From Costus lasius (taxonomy: Eukaryota; Streptophyta; Magnoliopsida; Zingiberales; Costaceae), in assembly GCA_027563935.2 (NCBI GenBank), contig CM050449.1:59165949-59229948 (forward strand): 64,000 nt of DNA, in the 5' to 3' direction. A model generated the notes under the pieces. That model did not search any database, was not told the DNA's origin, and saw only the letters and a program-made list of their open reading frames with translations. Of the stretch, positions 23,947 to 35,935 are shown one piece after another. Position 1 is the first letter of the stretch. Each line of letters begins with the position of its first letter. The position numbers were made by a program, and so were the translations under genes.

Positions 23947-24721
23947 AGGTCGTCCCAAGAGGATGTGGGCGACGTCCATGGAAGCGACATCGCACCACAC
24001 CCTCTCCGAGTAGTCACCAAAGTAAATGGGGACTTGACATCGGTGGGTGATAGGTAGGTTGGACATGTCAACCCACGCGATCGAGTAAGGACGAGGGTTT
24101 GGGTCAAGGGAGAGACCAAAACGGGTGACTACTGTCCACGAGACAACGTTAAGACTGCTGCCTCCGTCAATCACTATCTTGCATGAGTGTCCATTACACT
24201 TAATGTAAGTGTAGAAGATGCTCGTATGTTTCCAATCCTCGGACAGGGGGGGGGGGGGCTATGGAGAAGGTGCAACGAACAACCGCCATGGTATGGCGTG
24301 GGCTAGACTTGTCATCGGTATAACACTGTGGGCCGCAGGAGGGCCGCAGGAGGGCCGCAAGGAACAGGGGGTCGTGAGTCGTGTCGCTCGGGTGCGATGC
24401 GCAAAGAGCGGCGGGGGCAGTCCTTGTTGAAGTGGCCGGTTTGGTTGCAGTGGCGGCAAGGGCCTGGGGGAACGGCGGCAAGGGATGCCTTACGCTTGTC
24501 CTCCCAAGGTAAGCGAGGAGGGGGTGCCGTGCGGGGCGCATCCTGAGGGAAACGACAGGGACCAGCAGGGCTAGGACGTGGCGGTGCCTCGAGACGAGGG
24601 GGAGGGGGCCGGCGCCGGAGACGCAAAAGCAGGCCGGCGGGCTGGGTGAGGTTCAGCACGATGGGTGCGCGAGCGGAGGTCCTGCTCAACCTCACGGGCA
24701 TGGTGGAGGACAAGGATGATT
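23947..24721 (-). pseudogene. Gyp-2 gag C-terminus and protease N-terminus, degenerate
   Basis: On the minus strand this encodes the tail of Gag, a proline/arginine-rich linker, a CCHC knuckle of the form CRHCNQTGHFNKDC (near 24420-24460) and then a gypsy retropepsin with the active-site motif IDGGSS (near 24165) and HILLGRP just before Ang-2 cuts it at 23951. The frame is not continuous: Gag enters in one frame and stops near 24571, while the knuckle is in another frame. A 13-G run at about 24246-24258 and three near-identical 'gagggccgcag' units at 24330-24360 sit in the Gag-protease linker. Removing Ang-3 and one TSD copy joins this segment in frame to 33765 onward. Confidence 0.85.
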
Positions 24722-26389
24722 TGTTGGGGTATGCCCTTAAGGCTAATGTTTGAGGCCATGGGATTATTTCAGTATCATGTATAAACTCTATGTTTATAAA
24801 GGCAATGGTTGTTATTCAGGTTGTTACATCATCTGCTGCAATATGTATACTTCTGAATAATGTCTCAATGCTGTTCAGCTTGGCTGACATGCAGTTTTGT
24901 CCTTAGTCGAGATATCTTGGTGAACATGAGACAGCCTTGATATGATTGAGACTAATATGTGTTCTAATCTTATAGGATGCTTCGAGCATGGAATAAGATG
25001 TAGACTCATGGGTACATTGGATGTACTGGACAGACCCTACTTAGGATATTCAATTGCTTGTCACAATGTGAATAATCCTTATATGCAAACAAGTGGCATA
25101 TTTCCTCTGACTTGAGATCACTTGTGTTTCTAAATGATGATTGGCATTGTTTTGAGGTAGTTCAATATCATTTGAAACATAATGGTTATAGACTATCTTG
25201 GATAGTGAGCATGAGTCATGTTAGGGCACTAGTGATAGATATAGGATTGCCGTCTCCTTGTTTGGAGTGTGATGTTCTATAGGGGCCCCCTGGATGAGAT
25301 GGTTGAGAAAGTGTATGGCCATACCCAGATGACTATGTTCATCTGATCTAATCATTCTCATCATATTGGAGTTACAGGCTTGACACGCTTGTCCAATAAG
25401 AACATCCAGTGGCAAAGGAAACACATATGTCAAGTGACTTGGGTTCACACTTGTGCTCTGGTTTGGGTGTAGTCTTGGAAGACTCTTTCCTTTATATCGG
25501 GAGACAGTGATGTGTTGCTAGATACCCCTCACTGATCGTGATAACGTGAGTTATCGTTACCGACATTTAAAGGAAACCCTTAGGGTCGCACAATTTGATG
25601 ATATGGCTTACTTATGTCAGATCGTGTGGACTGAATTGTTTTGGTTCAGTTTAAAGGAGTTTAAACTCTAATTGTAAGTGAGATCTGGTCTGATCATGTT
25701 TGATTGATTAGGGCTTGAGATCGGTAAGCTTCGATCGAGAGAATTGATGCTAGATCGGTGAGATCAAGAGCATCAAGAGATGAATGGTTAGATCTTGAGC
25801 CTTATGGTTTAATTTGATCTAGACCAATGCTTGGTTTAATTTGGTCTTTGAACCAAATGAAATTGAACCGGCTCATCATGTGAGCGCATGGTTCAAAGGG
25901 GAGAACATTGCGACTTGTTCACTTGGCGTGAACACTTGAACGTGTGAGGGTTTACTATTTTTGGAAGTCATGCTTTTCCAAAATAGGATGCACGCCTCAC
26001 GTTCGAGAGCATTGCTCTATTCTCGCTCGCCTCTTCCTCTCGACACCTCTCTCTCGTGTGGGAGTCTTCACGCAAAGGAGAAGAGAAGAAAGCCAAGAGA
26101 CATCTCTCATCTCCTTCACGAAGGGAAACCTTGAAGCTTTGCTAGCACAAAGACGCCAAGGGAGTAGTCATCTTCACCTTGTGTGCGTCACCTTTGGAGG
26201 AGAGCCGCTCGCCCTCTTCTTCCAAGTCGCCATCCAAGCAATGGCAATGGTATGATCCCCTTCTTGATCTATACAATCTTTAAGTTGATCTATGTTCATA
26301 CATGCGATCCTAGGAAACCCTAGATTCCGCCCATGCAAGTTTTTATATGCGCATGCTTTAGGGTTTCGCCCCCTTGCTAGGAACTTTCA
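24722..26389 (+). repeat. Ang-3 5' LTR
   Basis: 1668 bp, from tgttggggtatgccc to gaactttca. GNRA-loop hairpin gataac-gtga-gttatc at 25550-25565. It differs from the Ang-2 LTR type at many diagnostic sites, for example ataacgtgag instead of atgacgtaag. Confidence 0.95.
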
Positions 26390-28183
26390 ATTGGTATCAG
26401 AGCATGGTTCCTTGTATCATTCATATGATTGCTTATATGTGATCCTTGTTTGCGCTTATTAGTAGATCTAAAAGATCATGCGAAAATATGATGTATGCTT
26501 TACATTGGCGCATGTATATAGTTGGCGCTTGTTGTAGTTTTTTTTTCTCAAAACATTACTTGCGCGCATCCATTAGATCTAAGCGCCTACTTTAAAACTT
26601 AGACGGGTTATTAGGGTTGAAGTCATCGTCCAGTCTAGACCCAACAGTCTGATCAGACTATCTGACAGCCTAGATGGGTCGACCAGATGGCACCTATGCG
26701 CAAGCATGAGGTGGCTATAGGTCGACTGCTGAAAGGCGTGTAGCGATGTCTGATTGAGACAACCGATGAACGCTCTTGATTAAGGCCCGGGGTCACACCC
26801 GCTTGCGAGAACTCATGAGGGACGTTCAGCCCTTCACGCATGCATTGTTGACCATTAGGTCGACTCAAGTCGGTTATGACTTGGTGCATGCAAGGGCAGT
26901 GGGTCTGACTAGGTCTGATGAGTGGATCCCTATTAATGGACCGTTGTAAGGTAGTAGGGCACATAAGGAAATAAAATGAAGCCAATGGGTTTTTCGAAAA
27001 TTTTATTTTCTTGACTAGATCACATGATGTTTGTATAACATGAATGATTGTCTATTTAATCTTATGTGGGCTGCCTAAAATTTAATGTGTGCTGTGCTGG
27101 GGCCTGCGTGCCTGGATGTATATTGTAAATTATTATTGTGATCTGCGCATCACATTTTAATTATATTATAAAGTGTAATTGACCTGCGTGTCAATCATGT
27201 CTAGATAGATTAAATTGTAATTTAATCAGACATGAGCACAGAGCACACATGGCAGAGGCGCATGCAGCAAGTGGCTTCACCAGTGGGAGGTCTAGGGTTC
27301 GACTCTAGGACAGGCGCATTTTACCTGGTGGGCGCATCTGAGCTGTATGTGGGCGCTTGGGCCCGGGTTGGGCCAGATGAAGTGCTAAAGACCCATGAAG
27401 AGCTCAAGTGAAGACTTAAGTTAATTAAGGTCTTACTTAGGCTTAATGGGCTTTTACCACATAAGATCATCATGCTTTTAATTTACTGTTTAAGTAATTT
27501 AATAACTGCATGATTTATTCTTCTGCTATCACCATAGGTTTTGAATGATAGTAAGAAGATAAAAGGACCGTTAAAATCCAACGTTAAATATCAAGCACGA
27601 TAGCCTTCTGACGCGAAACCTCACTATTCTGACTATCGTTGGGGCCGTGTTGTACCCACTCAGTGGGCACGCCCATCTATCTTCAGACGGTGTGTGATTA
27701 CACTTGCGTGTTACAGAGAAGGGATTTATCGCTTCTCGTTGCTCAGCATAGCACGTGGTGGTCCAGGGAGTAGGTCGGGTCAGCTTGACCATGTAGGCTA
27801 CATATTGAGCATATGGTAGCCATATGGAGGCAGCCATCTGTGGGATCAGAGACTGTGTTGTACCAACTCAGTTGGCACAGTCTGCTGGATTGCCCAGATG
27901 AAGGGGAATCGCACGGGTTGGCGATTGGCAGGGATTGCCTACCAGAAATTAGTGCTTGTACTCTCTGTGCATCTTATCTCGCCTGAGCGGGACGCGGAGA
28001 CCAAGTATGAAATCTGGATCCCATCTCACTAAAAGAGTTTTACTATTTCAGGCTGTTTTGCTGGATTTTTCAGCCAGATAAAATAGTGAGAAAAGAATCA
28101 TTCTTAAGTCCTGAATTGATTCTAACATTGATACTGACCTTGCTGTTCTTGCATTGTTGTAGATTTCTGCAGCAACGAACACC
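26390..28183 (+). other. Ang-3 leader (untranslated)
   Basis: About 1.8 kb, beginning with primer site TGGTATCAGAGC at 26392-26403. It contains the T-arm-like hairpin (27292-27308, ctagg/tctag stem) and both leader hairpins (27655-27667 and 27863-27875). No ORF is credible here. Confidence 0.85.
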
Positions 28184-31100
28184 ACAGCGTTCAATGTGCG
28201 ATCCCTACTGGAAAGGGAGAAGTTTGCTGGGCCAAACTTCTCAGACTAGTACGAACACCTTAAGATTGTTCTTAAGGCTGAGAGGAAACTGTATGTCCTC
28301 GAGACGGCTATACCGCCTCAACCCGCTGCGAACGCCGCAAGGGCGGTTCGGGAAGCTTATGAAAAGCATGTCAATGATAGCATTGATGTCGCTTGCCTTA
28401 TGCTAGCGTCTATGACGCCACAGCTGTAGCGTCAGCATGAGGATTTATCTGCTATAGAAATTATAGCAAACCTCAAGATGCTGTATGCAGCACAGGCAAG
28501 GACTGAACGCTATAACTTGACTAAACTTTTATTTCAGAGCAAACTGACTGAAGGGAGTCCAGTGGGAGCTCACGTACTCAAGATGATTGGGTACAAAGAG
28601 GCTCTAGAGAAACTGGGACACACCATCAATCAGGAGCTTGTTGTAGACATCATCCTGCAGTCTCTCCCGGCCTCTTTCGATCCATTCATTATTAATTTTA
28701 ATATGAACAAGATCGACTGTACGCCGGCAGAGTTACTGAACATGCTCTTGACTACAGAGCAGACTCAGTCTCGTGAGAAGGGAACGCCTTCATCCTCTGT
28801 CCTAATGGTTCCTTCAAGGAATAAGAAGAAGGGGAAGAAGGGCAAGGCCCCTATCAAGAGCTACAACAAGGCTCTGAAACAAAATGTAAAGCGGTCAAAG
28901 GAATACAAATGTTTCCATTGTGGCCAGCTAGGTCACTAGAAAAAGGACTGTAAAGCGCTCCAAGGAGAGAAGAAGGGAAGCAACCCTTTCGCTTCTGGCT
29001 CAGGTATTTTCATGACTGAAGTCATGGTTTCTTCTTCTATTTCATGGGTGTTGGACACTGCATGTGGAGTTCACATTTGTTCAAATGTACAGGAACTCAA
29101 GAGAAGAAGACAGGTGGGACAGCATGAGGTGGACCTACGAGTTGGAAACGGGGCATGGGTTGCTGCTGTTGCTGTAGGAGTTTATCACATCTCTTTACCA
29201 TCTGGTCTTGTATTAGAACTGGACAATTGTTATTTTGTACCGAGCATAACTAAGAATATTATCTCTATTCCTGCTCTTGTCAGGAAAGGGTTTTCCTTTG
29301 AATGCAAGATTTCAAAGTGTTATATTTCTTTTGATAATATTGTTTATGCTACTGGGTCAATTAACAATGGGTTATTCATGTTGGACATGGAATGTTCTAT
29401 ACAGCAGATTGATATTAAGAAAGCCAAGTATGCTGATGACAGCACCTTGTTATGGCATAGTCGTTTAGGCCATATTAACAAGAAGCGCATTAAGCGGTTG
29501 CATGACCATGGACTGCTGGGATCATTCTCCTATGAGGAGCTGGATACATGCAAAGCTTGTTTAATGGGTAAAATGACGAAGTCTCCTTTTTCTAATAAAG
29601 GTCAAAGGGCTTCAGGTTTACTTGACCTCATTCACAGTGATGTGTGTGGGCCATTTAGTAAACATGCCAGAGGTGGCTATTCATACTTCATTACCTTTAC
29701 TGATGATTTTAGTAGATATGGCTATGTCTATCTTATGAGACATAAGAGTGAATCATTTGACAAGTTCAAAGAGTTAAAAAATGAAGTACAGAATCAGCTC
29801 GGCCGAAATATCAAGGCACATCGTTCAGATCGAGGTGGAGAATACTTGAGTCATGAGTTTACTGACTATGTGAAGGAGTGTGGGATTATCTCACAGCTCA
29901 CTCCGCCAGGAACACCGCAATGGAATGGTGTGTCCGAGAGGAGAAATAGAACCTTACTGGATATGGTTCGTTCTATGATGAGTCAGGCTACTCTACCTTA
30001 CTCCTTTTGGGGATTTGCACTGGAAACAGCTGCAAAGGTACTAAACCGAGTGCCATCCAAGGCCGTTTCAAAGACTCCATATGAGTTATGGTATGGGAAA
30101 CAGCCGAGCTTGACATTTATTAAGATCTGGGGTTGCGAGGCTTATGTCAAAAACTCGCCTCTGGGAAACTGGAGAGCAGATCTGATAAATGTATCTTTGT
30201 CGGTTACCCTAAGGAAACAAAGGGTTATTATTTCTACGATCACAAAGAGAACAAAGTATTTGTTGCTCGGACGGCTATTTTTCTTGAGAAAGAATTTCTT
30301 CTGCAAGAAGCCAGTGGGAGAGAAATAAAGCTGGATGAGAATCCAGAAGAAGGACAAAGTAGTCAAGCACAGTTGGATGAGCCTGAGCTAGTAGATCAGG
30401 TTACTGAACAACCTAAGGCTCAGATATCACGGGAACCGCGAAGATCGGGAAGGATCCGTCAACAGCCTGAGCGCTATGACGGAGTCTACATCATTGATGA
30501 TGAACCCCTCACTTATGCGGATGTGGTTAGTGGACCGGAATCAGCGAGATGGCTTGAAGCTATGCGAGCCGAGATGGACTCCATGTCAGATAACCAAGTT
30601 TGGGATTTGGTTGATCCGCCTCCGGGAGTAATCCCTATAGGCTGTAAGTGGATCTTCAAGAAGAAGATTGACATGGATGGTAACGTGGTTACCTATAAAG
30701 GCAGGCTAGTTGCGAAAGGTTTCAAACAAATCTACGGGATAGATTATGATGAAACTTTCTCTCCTGTAGCCATGTTCAAGTCTATTCAGATTATTCTCGC
30801 GATAGCGGCATATTATGATTATGAGATCTGGCAAATGGACGTGAAGACCGCTTTCCTTAATGGAAAACTAGAAGAGGATGTGTATATGACACAACCTGAA
30901 GGTTTCACTAATCCATCAGATCGTCATAAAATATGCAAATTAAAGAAGTCCATTTATGGACTTAAACAAGCATCAAGAAGCTGGAATATTCGTTTTGATG
31001 AATCAATCTGTGAATTTGGTTTCATCAAGAATGAAGATGACCCGTGTGTATATAAGAGGTTTAGTGGGAGCGTGATTACTTTCCTAGTCCTCTACGTCGA

Positions 31101-32076
31101 TGATATCTTAATCATTGGAAACGATATTCCTGAACTGCATGCCGTCAAGGCATGGTTAAGAAAATGTTTCCAGATGAAAGATTTAGGAGAAGCAGCCTAT
31201 GTATTAGGTGTGAAGATCTACAGAGATAGATCAAAGAGGCTTCTCGGGCTGTGCCAGAGTACTTACATCGATAAAGTCCTGGAGAGATTCCATTTAGAAA
31301 ATTCTAAAAGAGGATATCTTCCAGTCAGACATGGTCTGAATCTTTCAAAGAGTCAGTGTCAACAAACACAGACTGAGAAAGATGAAATGGACAATACGCC
31401 TTATGCTTCGGCTATTGGGTCCATTATGTATGCGATGTTGTGTACTCGCCCAGACGTTGCTTACGGGTTAAGCGTGACCAGTCGATTCCAAAGTAATCCA
31501 GGGAAGGCACACTGGATTGCGGTCAAGAACATTTTGAAATATCTTCGGAGGACCAGAGATATGTTCTTGATATATGGAGGTCAGGAAGAACTCAGTATTG
31601 AAGGATATACTGACGCTTCGTTCCAATCTGACCAGGATGATTTCCGATCGCAATCAGGCTATGTTTTTAGCTTGAATGGAGGAGCAGTGGTGTGGAAAAG
31701 TTTCAAACAGTCAATTGTTGCTGATTCCACAACAGAAGCCGAGTATGTTGCAGCCTCAGAAGCATCCAAGGAGGTAGTGTGGATTCGTAAGTTCGTTCAG
31801 GAACTTGGTGTTGTTCCTTCGAGTGCAGATCCTTTGGTTATCTTCTGTGATAACACTGGAGCTATAGCACAAGCAAAGGAACCACGGTCGCACCAGAAGT
31901 CCAAGCACATACAGAGAAGGTTTCACTTGATCCGGGAGATCATTGATCGTGGCGAGATCAAAGTCTGCAAGGTTCATACAGATGACAATCTAGCTGACCC
32001 GCTTACAAAGCCTCTGGCGCAGCAGAAGCAAGAGAAGCACTGTAATAATATGGGTTTGAGATTTCTCAACCATTAG
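28184..32076 (+). pseudogene. Ang-3 copia polyprotein, start lost, three stops, one frameshift
   Basis: Aligned to Ang-5, the ATG is ACA at 28184-28186. In-frame TAG codons lie at 28247-28249 (a Trp codon in Ang-5), 28427-28429 (Gln) and 28937-28939 (the Trp inside the CCHC knuckle). A one-base loss in 'caaaaactcg' near 30152 shifts the frame between integrase and RT. Otherwise the domains are recognisable: Gag, knuckle, DTACG protease motif, integrase core, then an open RT-RNase H segment (about 30150-32076) with YVDDILIIG and TEAEYVAAS. It cannot make an intact polyprotein. Confidence 0.93.
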
Positions 32077-32079
32077 ATT

Positions 32080-32096
32080 AAGTGCAAGTGGGAGAT
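32080..32096 (+). other. Ang-3 polypurine tract
   Basis: The same 17-bp sequence as in the sister copies, directly before the 3' LTR. Confidence 0.85.
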
Positions 32097-33764
32097 TGTT
32101 GGGGTATGCCCTTAAGGCTAATGTTTGAGGCCTTGGGGTTATTTTAGTATCATGTATAAACTCTATGTTTATAAAGGCAATGGTTGTTATTCAGGTTGTT
32201 ACATCATCTGCTGCAATATGTATACTTCTGAATAATGTCTCAATGCTGTTCAGCTTGGCTGACATGCAGTTTTGTCCTTAGTCGAGATATCTTGGTGAAC
32301 ATGAGACAGCCTTGATATGATTGAGACTAATATGTGTTCTAATCTTATAGGATGCTTCGAGCATGGAATAAGATGTAGACTCATGGGTACATTGGATGTA
32401 CTGGACAGACCCTACTTAGGATATTCAATTGCTTGTCACAATGTGAATAATCCTTATATGCAAACAAGTGGCATATTTCCTCTGACTTGAGATCACTTGT
32501 GTTTCTAAATGATGATTGGCATTGTTTTGAGGTAGTTCAATATCAATTGAAACATAATGGTTATAGACTATCTTGGATAGTGAGCATGAGTCATGTTAGG
32601 GCACTAGTGATAGATATAGGATTGCCGTCTCCTTAATTGGAGTGTGATGTTCTAAAGGGGCCCCCCTGGATGAGATGATTGAGAAAGTGTATGGCCATAC
32701 CCAGGTGACTATGTTCATCTGATCTAATCATGCTCATCATATTGGAGCTACAAGCTTGACATGCTTGTCCAATAAGAACATCCAGTGGCAAAGGAAATAT
32801 GTATGGCTTGTGAGTTGGATTCACACTTGTGCTGTGGTTTGGGTGTAGTCTTGGAAGACTCTTTCCTTTATATCGGGAGATAGTGATGTGTTGCTAGATA
32901 CCCCTCACTGATCGTGATAACGTGAGTTATCGTTACCGACATTTAAAGGAAACCCTTAGGGTCGCACAATTTGATGATATGGCTTACTTATGTCAGATCG
33001 TGTGGACTGAATTGTTTTGGTTTAGTTTAAAGGAGTTTAAACTCTGATTGTAAGTGAGATCTGGTCTGATCATGTTTGATTGATTAGGGCTTGAGATCGG
33101 TAAGCTTCGATCGAGAGAATTGATGCTAGATCGGTGAGATCAAGAGCATCAAGAGATGAATGGTTAGATCTTGAGCCTTATGGTTTAATTTGATCTAGAC
33201 CAATGCTTGGTTTAATTTGGTCTTTGAACCAAATGAAATTGAACCGGCTCATCATGTGAGCGCATGGTTCAAAGGGGAGAACATTGCGACTTGTTCACTT
33301 GGCGTGAACACTTGAACGTGTGAGGGTTTACTATTTTTGGAAGTCATGCTTTTCTAAAATAGGATGCACGCCTCACGTTCGAGAGCATTGCTCTATTCTC
33401 GCTCTCCTCTTCCTCTCGACACCTCCTCTCGTGTGGGAGTCTTCACGCAAAGGAGAAGAGAAGAAAGCCAAGAGACATCTCTCATCTCCTTCACGAAGGG
33501 AAACCTTGAAGCTTTGCTAGCACAAAGACGCCAAGGGAGTAGTCATCTTCACCTTGTGTGCGTCAACTTTGGAGGAGAGCCGCTCGCCCTCTTCTTCCAA
33601 GTCGCCATCCAAGCAATGGCAATGGTATGATACCCTTCTTGATCTATACAATCTTTAAGTTGATCTATGTTCATACATGCGATCCTAGGGAACCCTAGAT
33701 TCCGCCCATGCAAGTTTTTATATGCGCATGCTTTAGGGTTTCGCCCCCTTGCTAGGAACTTTCA
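32097..33764 (+). repeat. Ang-3 3' LTR (mosaic)
   Basis: 1668 bp. Most of it matches the 5' LTR with scattered substitutions, but about 32634-32840 matches the Ang-2-type LTR instead (ccttaattgg, ggagctacaagc, gtgagttggattc). Outside this block the Ang-3-specific bases return, including the gataac-gtga-gttatc hairpin at 32916-32931. Confidence 0.93.
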
Positions 33765-34542
33765 TGATCATGTCAAGACCGTAGGAGGGTAACACGCGCT
33801 GAATCTCCTCGCGGAGACTGTTGCGGAACCGAGACAGGGTGAAAGTGGGATCCTCCTTAAGGTTGCAGCGGATACCAAGCTCGTCAAAACGAGAGTGGTA
33901 TGCATCGACGGTGTCGGACCCTTGGGAGATAACGGAATACAAATCGAGGAGGCGCCATCTATAGGTGGGGGGCACATACTTCTCCTTAAGCCGGAAGCAC
34001 ATTTCCTCCCATCGCGTAATGGGGGGAAGATGTTGGTCTACTAATTGGCGCTCTACGTTCGTCCAATACAACCGAGCGGGGCTGGTTAGCAAAAGACGGA
34101 CGTAACTGACTTTAAGGTGTTCAGACATGGCGCTCCATTCGAAATTGTTATCGGCGGCAGTGGCCCAATCGAGGAAGACATGAGAATCAAGGCTACCATT
34201 GAAAATCAGGGGGTCAACGCGCGTGAGCCAGCGGACCTCGTTGTCCTCACGACTACGTGGAACAAGACGACGTGGGTGAGGAGCATCCTCGGCCCATGCA
34301 GACTCATCTGCAAAGGGGTCAAAGCGGGGTGACTCGTTGGCACGCATACGTAGCGGGGCCAACGGAGGTGGAATACTAGCAGAGGGCTGCCCCTTGACGG
34401 GCTTAGCTCAGAGTTCCATGACTTGGTCCATCGGATGATGGACCAACGCCATGAGGCGCTCAAACATGGCTTTCATCGCTTCTAAGTGTGTGGACAGTGA
34501 CTCAATCGACTCTACCCTAGGCGGAGTACTCTCTTCGGTCAT
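33765..34542 (-). pseudogene. Gyp-2 gag, N-terminal part, with nonsense codon
   Basis: On the minus strand a likely Gag start at 34542 (MTEEST) leads through a helical segment to TGA at 34408-34410. The same frame then runs open to the Ang-3 junction and encodes a typical retrotransposon gag domain: a DPLIFNGSLD-like start, a FLDWATAAD segment, YWTNVE, and a WEEMCFRLKEKYVP block (about 34230-33800). The final codons continue across Ang-3 in frame with 24721. The lineage is gypsy; the relatively short LTR argues against the Tekay type, but I cannot assign it more precisely. Confidence 0.85.
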
Positions 34543-34696
34543 AACGGGCACTTGGGTAGGGGGTTGTTGATACGGGGCTCCTGATCTAGTGGTCTTGATG
34601 CAGGAAAATACAAATGGATGCTGAAATGAAACCCGAAAAACCCCAATGAAATGTAGCAGGAGACCGGCGAAGCTATACAAGAGTTAGGTTCAACTT

Positions 34697-34708
34697 GCTC
34701 TGATACCA
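34697..34708 (-). other. Gyp-2 primer-binding site
   Basis: Plus-strand gctctgatacca is the reverse complement of TGGTATCAGAGC. It lies just inside the 5' LTR end and shows that Gyp-2 runs on the minus strand. Confidence 0.92.
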
Positions 34709-34713
34709 AATTT

Positions 34714-35322
34714 TGACGTAGCAGATGTGTAGGAGGGTTTCCTTAGAGCAGTACTCTACGGTGGGGGAACTATGATGCGAAAATCCAGGAGAGGGTCTTG
34801 AGACGAGGGAAGAGAAAATGTGTTCAATCGATGAAACCCACGGAGAAAACCGATGGAAACTGTGTAAGATGTGTATTGAGCAACACTCGGAGCGACAAGA
34901 AACCACAGATCGAAACTCTAAAAAAAACACTCACCTCGATCGCAGGGCCAATGTTTAGTTTTGCAAGCACACGCGCACACCCTTCACAATGCTATGGCAA
35001 CCGGCCAAGCTTACTCGTCCAAAACACAACGTAGCAAGGTGAACACACAAAGGACCCAACGCCCAAGCGGGGTTTGCTGGGTGTTTTGATTGAAAGCTGA
35101 AATGAAGCGTACAAAGAGGAGGTGAGGAAACTCTAGGCGAGTTCCTCGGAGTTTTGCTGGACCTAAGGCCTTGCAAGAGAAGGCGCAAGCTACAATGAAA
35201 ACTGAAAAAAAATACACAGCCCTTCAGCCCTCTTTTATAGATAAAGAGGGAGAGAGGATCACAAGCTAACATGTGAGGGAGTTGGAGAAGCCAACCACCC
35301 AAAACCAACTAAAGTAGGGTCA
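34714..35322 (-). repeat. Gyp-2 5' LTR (outer boundary uncertain)
   Basis: Plus strand begins tgacgtagcag at 34714, next to the primer site. The best outer end is the ca at 35321-35322, giving about 609 bp bounded by TG...CA on the minus strand. The partner LTR lies outside the window. Eleven bases (35323-35333) separate it from Cop-D, so Cop-D may instead have cut this LTR. Confidence 0.65.
35232..35239 (-). promoter_or_regulatory. TATA box of the Gyp-2 LTR
   Basis: TATAAAAG on the minus strand (plus cttttata), in the outer part of the LTR as expected for a U3 promoter. Transcription would run leftward into gag. Confidence 0.6.
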
Positions 35323-35333
35323 AGATGCCCTCT

Positions 35334-35935
35334 TGTTGGTGTATATGCCCTAGGACCTAGTTTTGGTCAACTTATGTACTACTTGACATTGATATTTTTA
35401 TATATCATTCTGGCATTGTCGTTATCATTGTTTTGACTGCACCTGCGATTGTGTACTTACATGATAATGTCCCTGGAGACATATTGGATCTGTGCTCGAA
35501 TAATTGTCCCCAGTCAATGTACCTGAGTAGATATGGGATAGCTCTGGTACTTGAGAGACTGGTATGTGGGCTGGTTAGGCACGTGGTGCTAACGCAGACA
35601 CATGGGTATATCATTGGGGATATACTGGATAGACCCGCTATGAGGCTATGACTTGGTGTCATGAGTTATCCTCATAAGTGACAAGAGATGCATTGATCCC
35701 TTGACTTCAGGTCATTGATCATTCTATATGGTTAGGGACTTGCTTTGATACAACCTAACACCTTGCCGTAGCTGGGAGGTCATAACGGTTGTTATTGAGC
35801 ATGTCACGACCCATAAGAGAAGATCAATGGACAGACATAGGATTTGCCCCTTCCCTAAGGAAGTATGATATCCATGGAGCTCCTTTATGGTTCTATGACT
35901 GAGAGTGTATGGCCATACCCAGGTGAGAACCTATT
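35334..35935 (+). repeat. Cop-D 5' LTR, first part
   Basis: 602 bp up to and including TSD ctatt (35931-35935). It carries a hairpin near 35608-35627 (gtatatc...gatatac) at the place where Angela LTRs have gtacat-tgg-atgtac. Confidence 0.85.

Larger units (their letters stand above)
24722..33764 (+). mobile_element. Ang-3: Ty1/copia retrotransposon (Angela-like), decayed
   Basis: 9043 bp with 1668-bp LTRs, a primer site at 26392, a polypurine tract at 32080-32096 and TSD tgatt/tgatc (24717-24721 and 33765-33769, one mismatch). It has no nested insertion but is the most decayed Angela copy: the gag start codon is lost, and there are three in-frame TAG codons and one frameshift. Its 3' LTR carries a block resembling Ang-2-type LTRs. 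It is inserted in the gag of Gyp-2. Confidence 0.93.

Noticed and set aside
24200..24713. Overlapping ORFs on both strands in a GC-rich stretch that could suggest a host gene.
   Set aside because: The minus-strand CCHC knuckle and downstream retropepsin show it is the Gyp-2 gag-protease region; the other frames are shadows.
28086..28406. A 106-codon ORF at the start of Ang-3 gag.
   Set aside because: It is the wrong frame over the decayed gag; the same shadow frame is open in Ang-2, Ang-4 and Ang-5.
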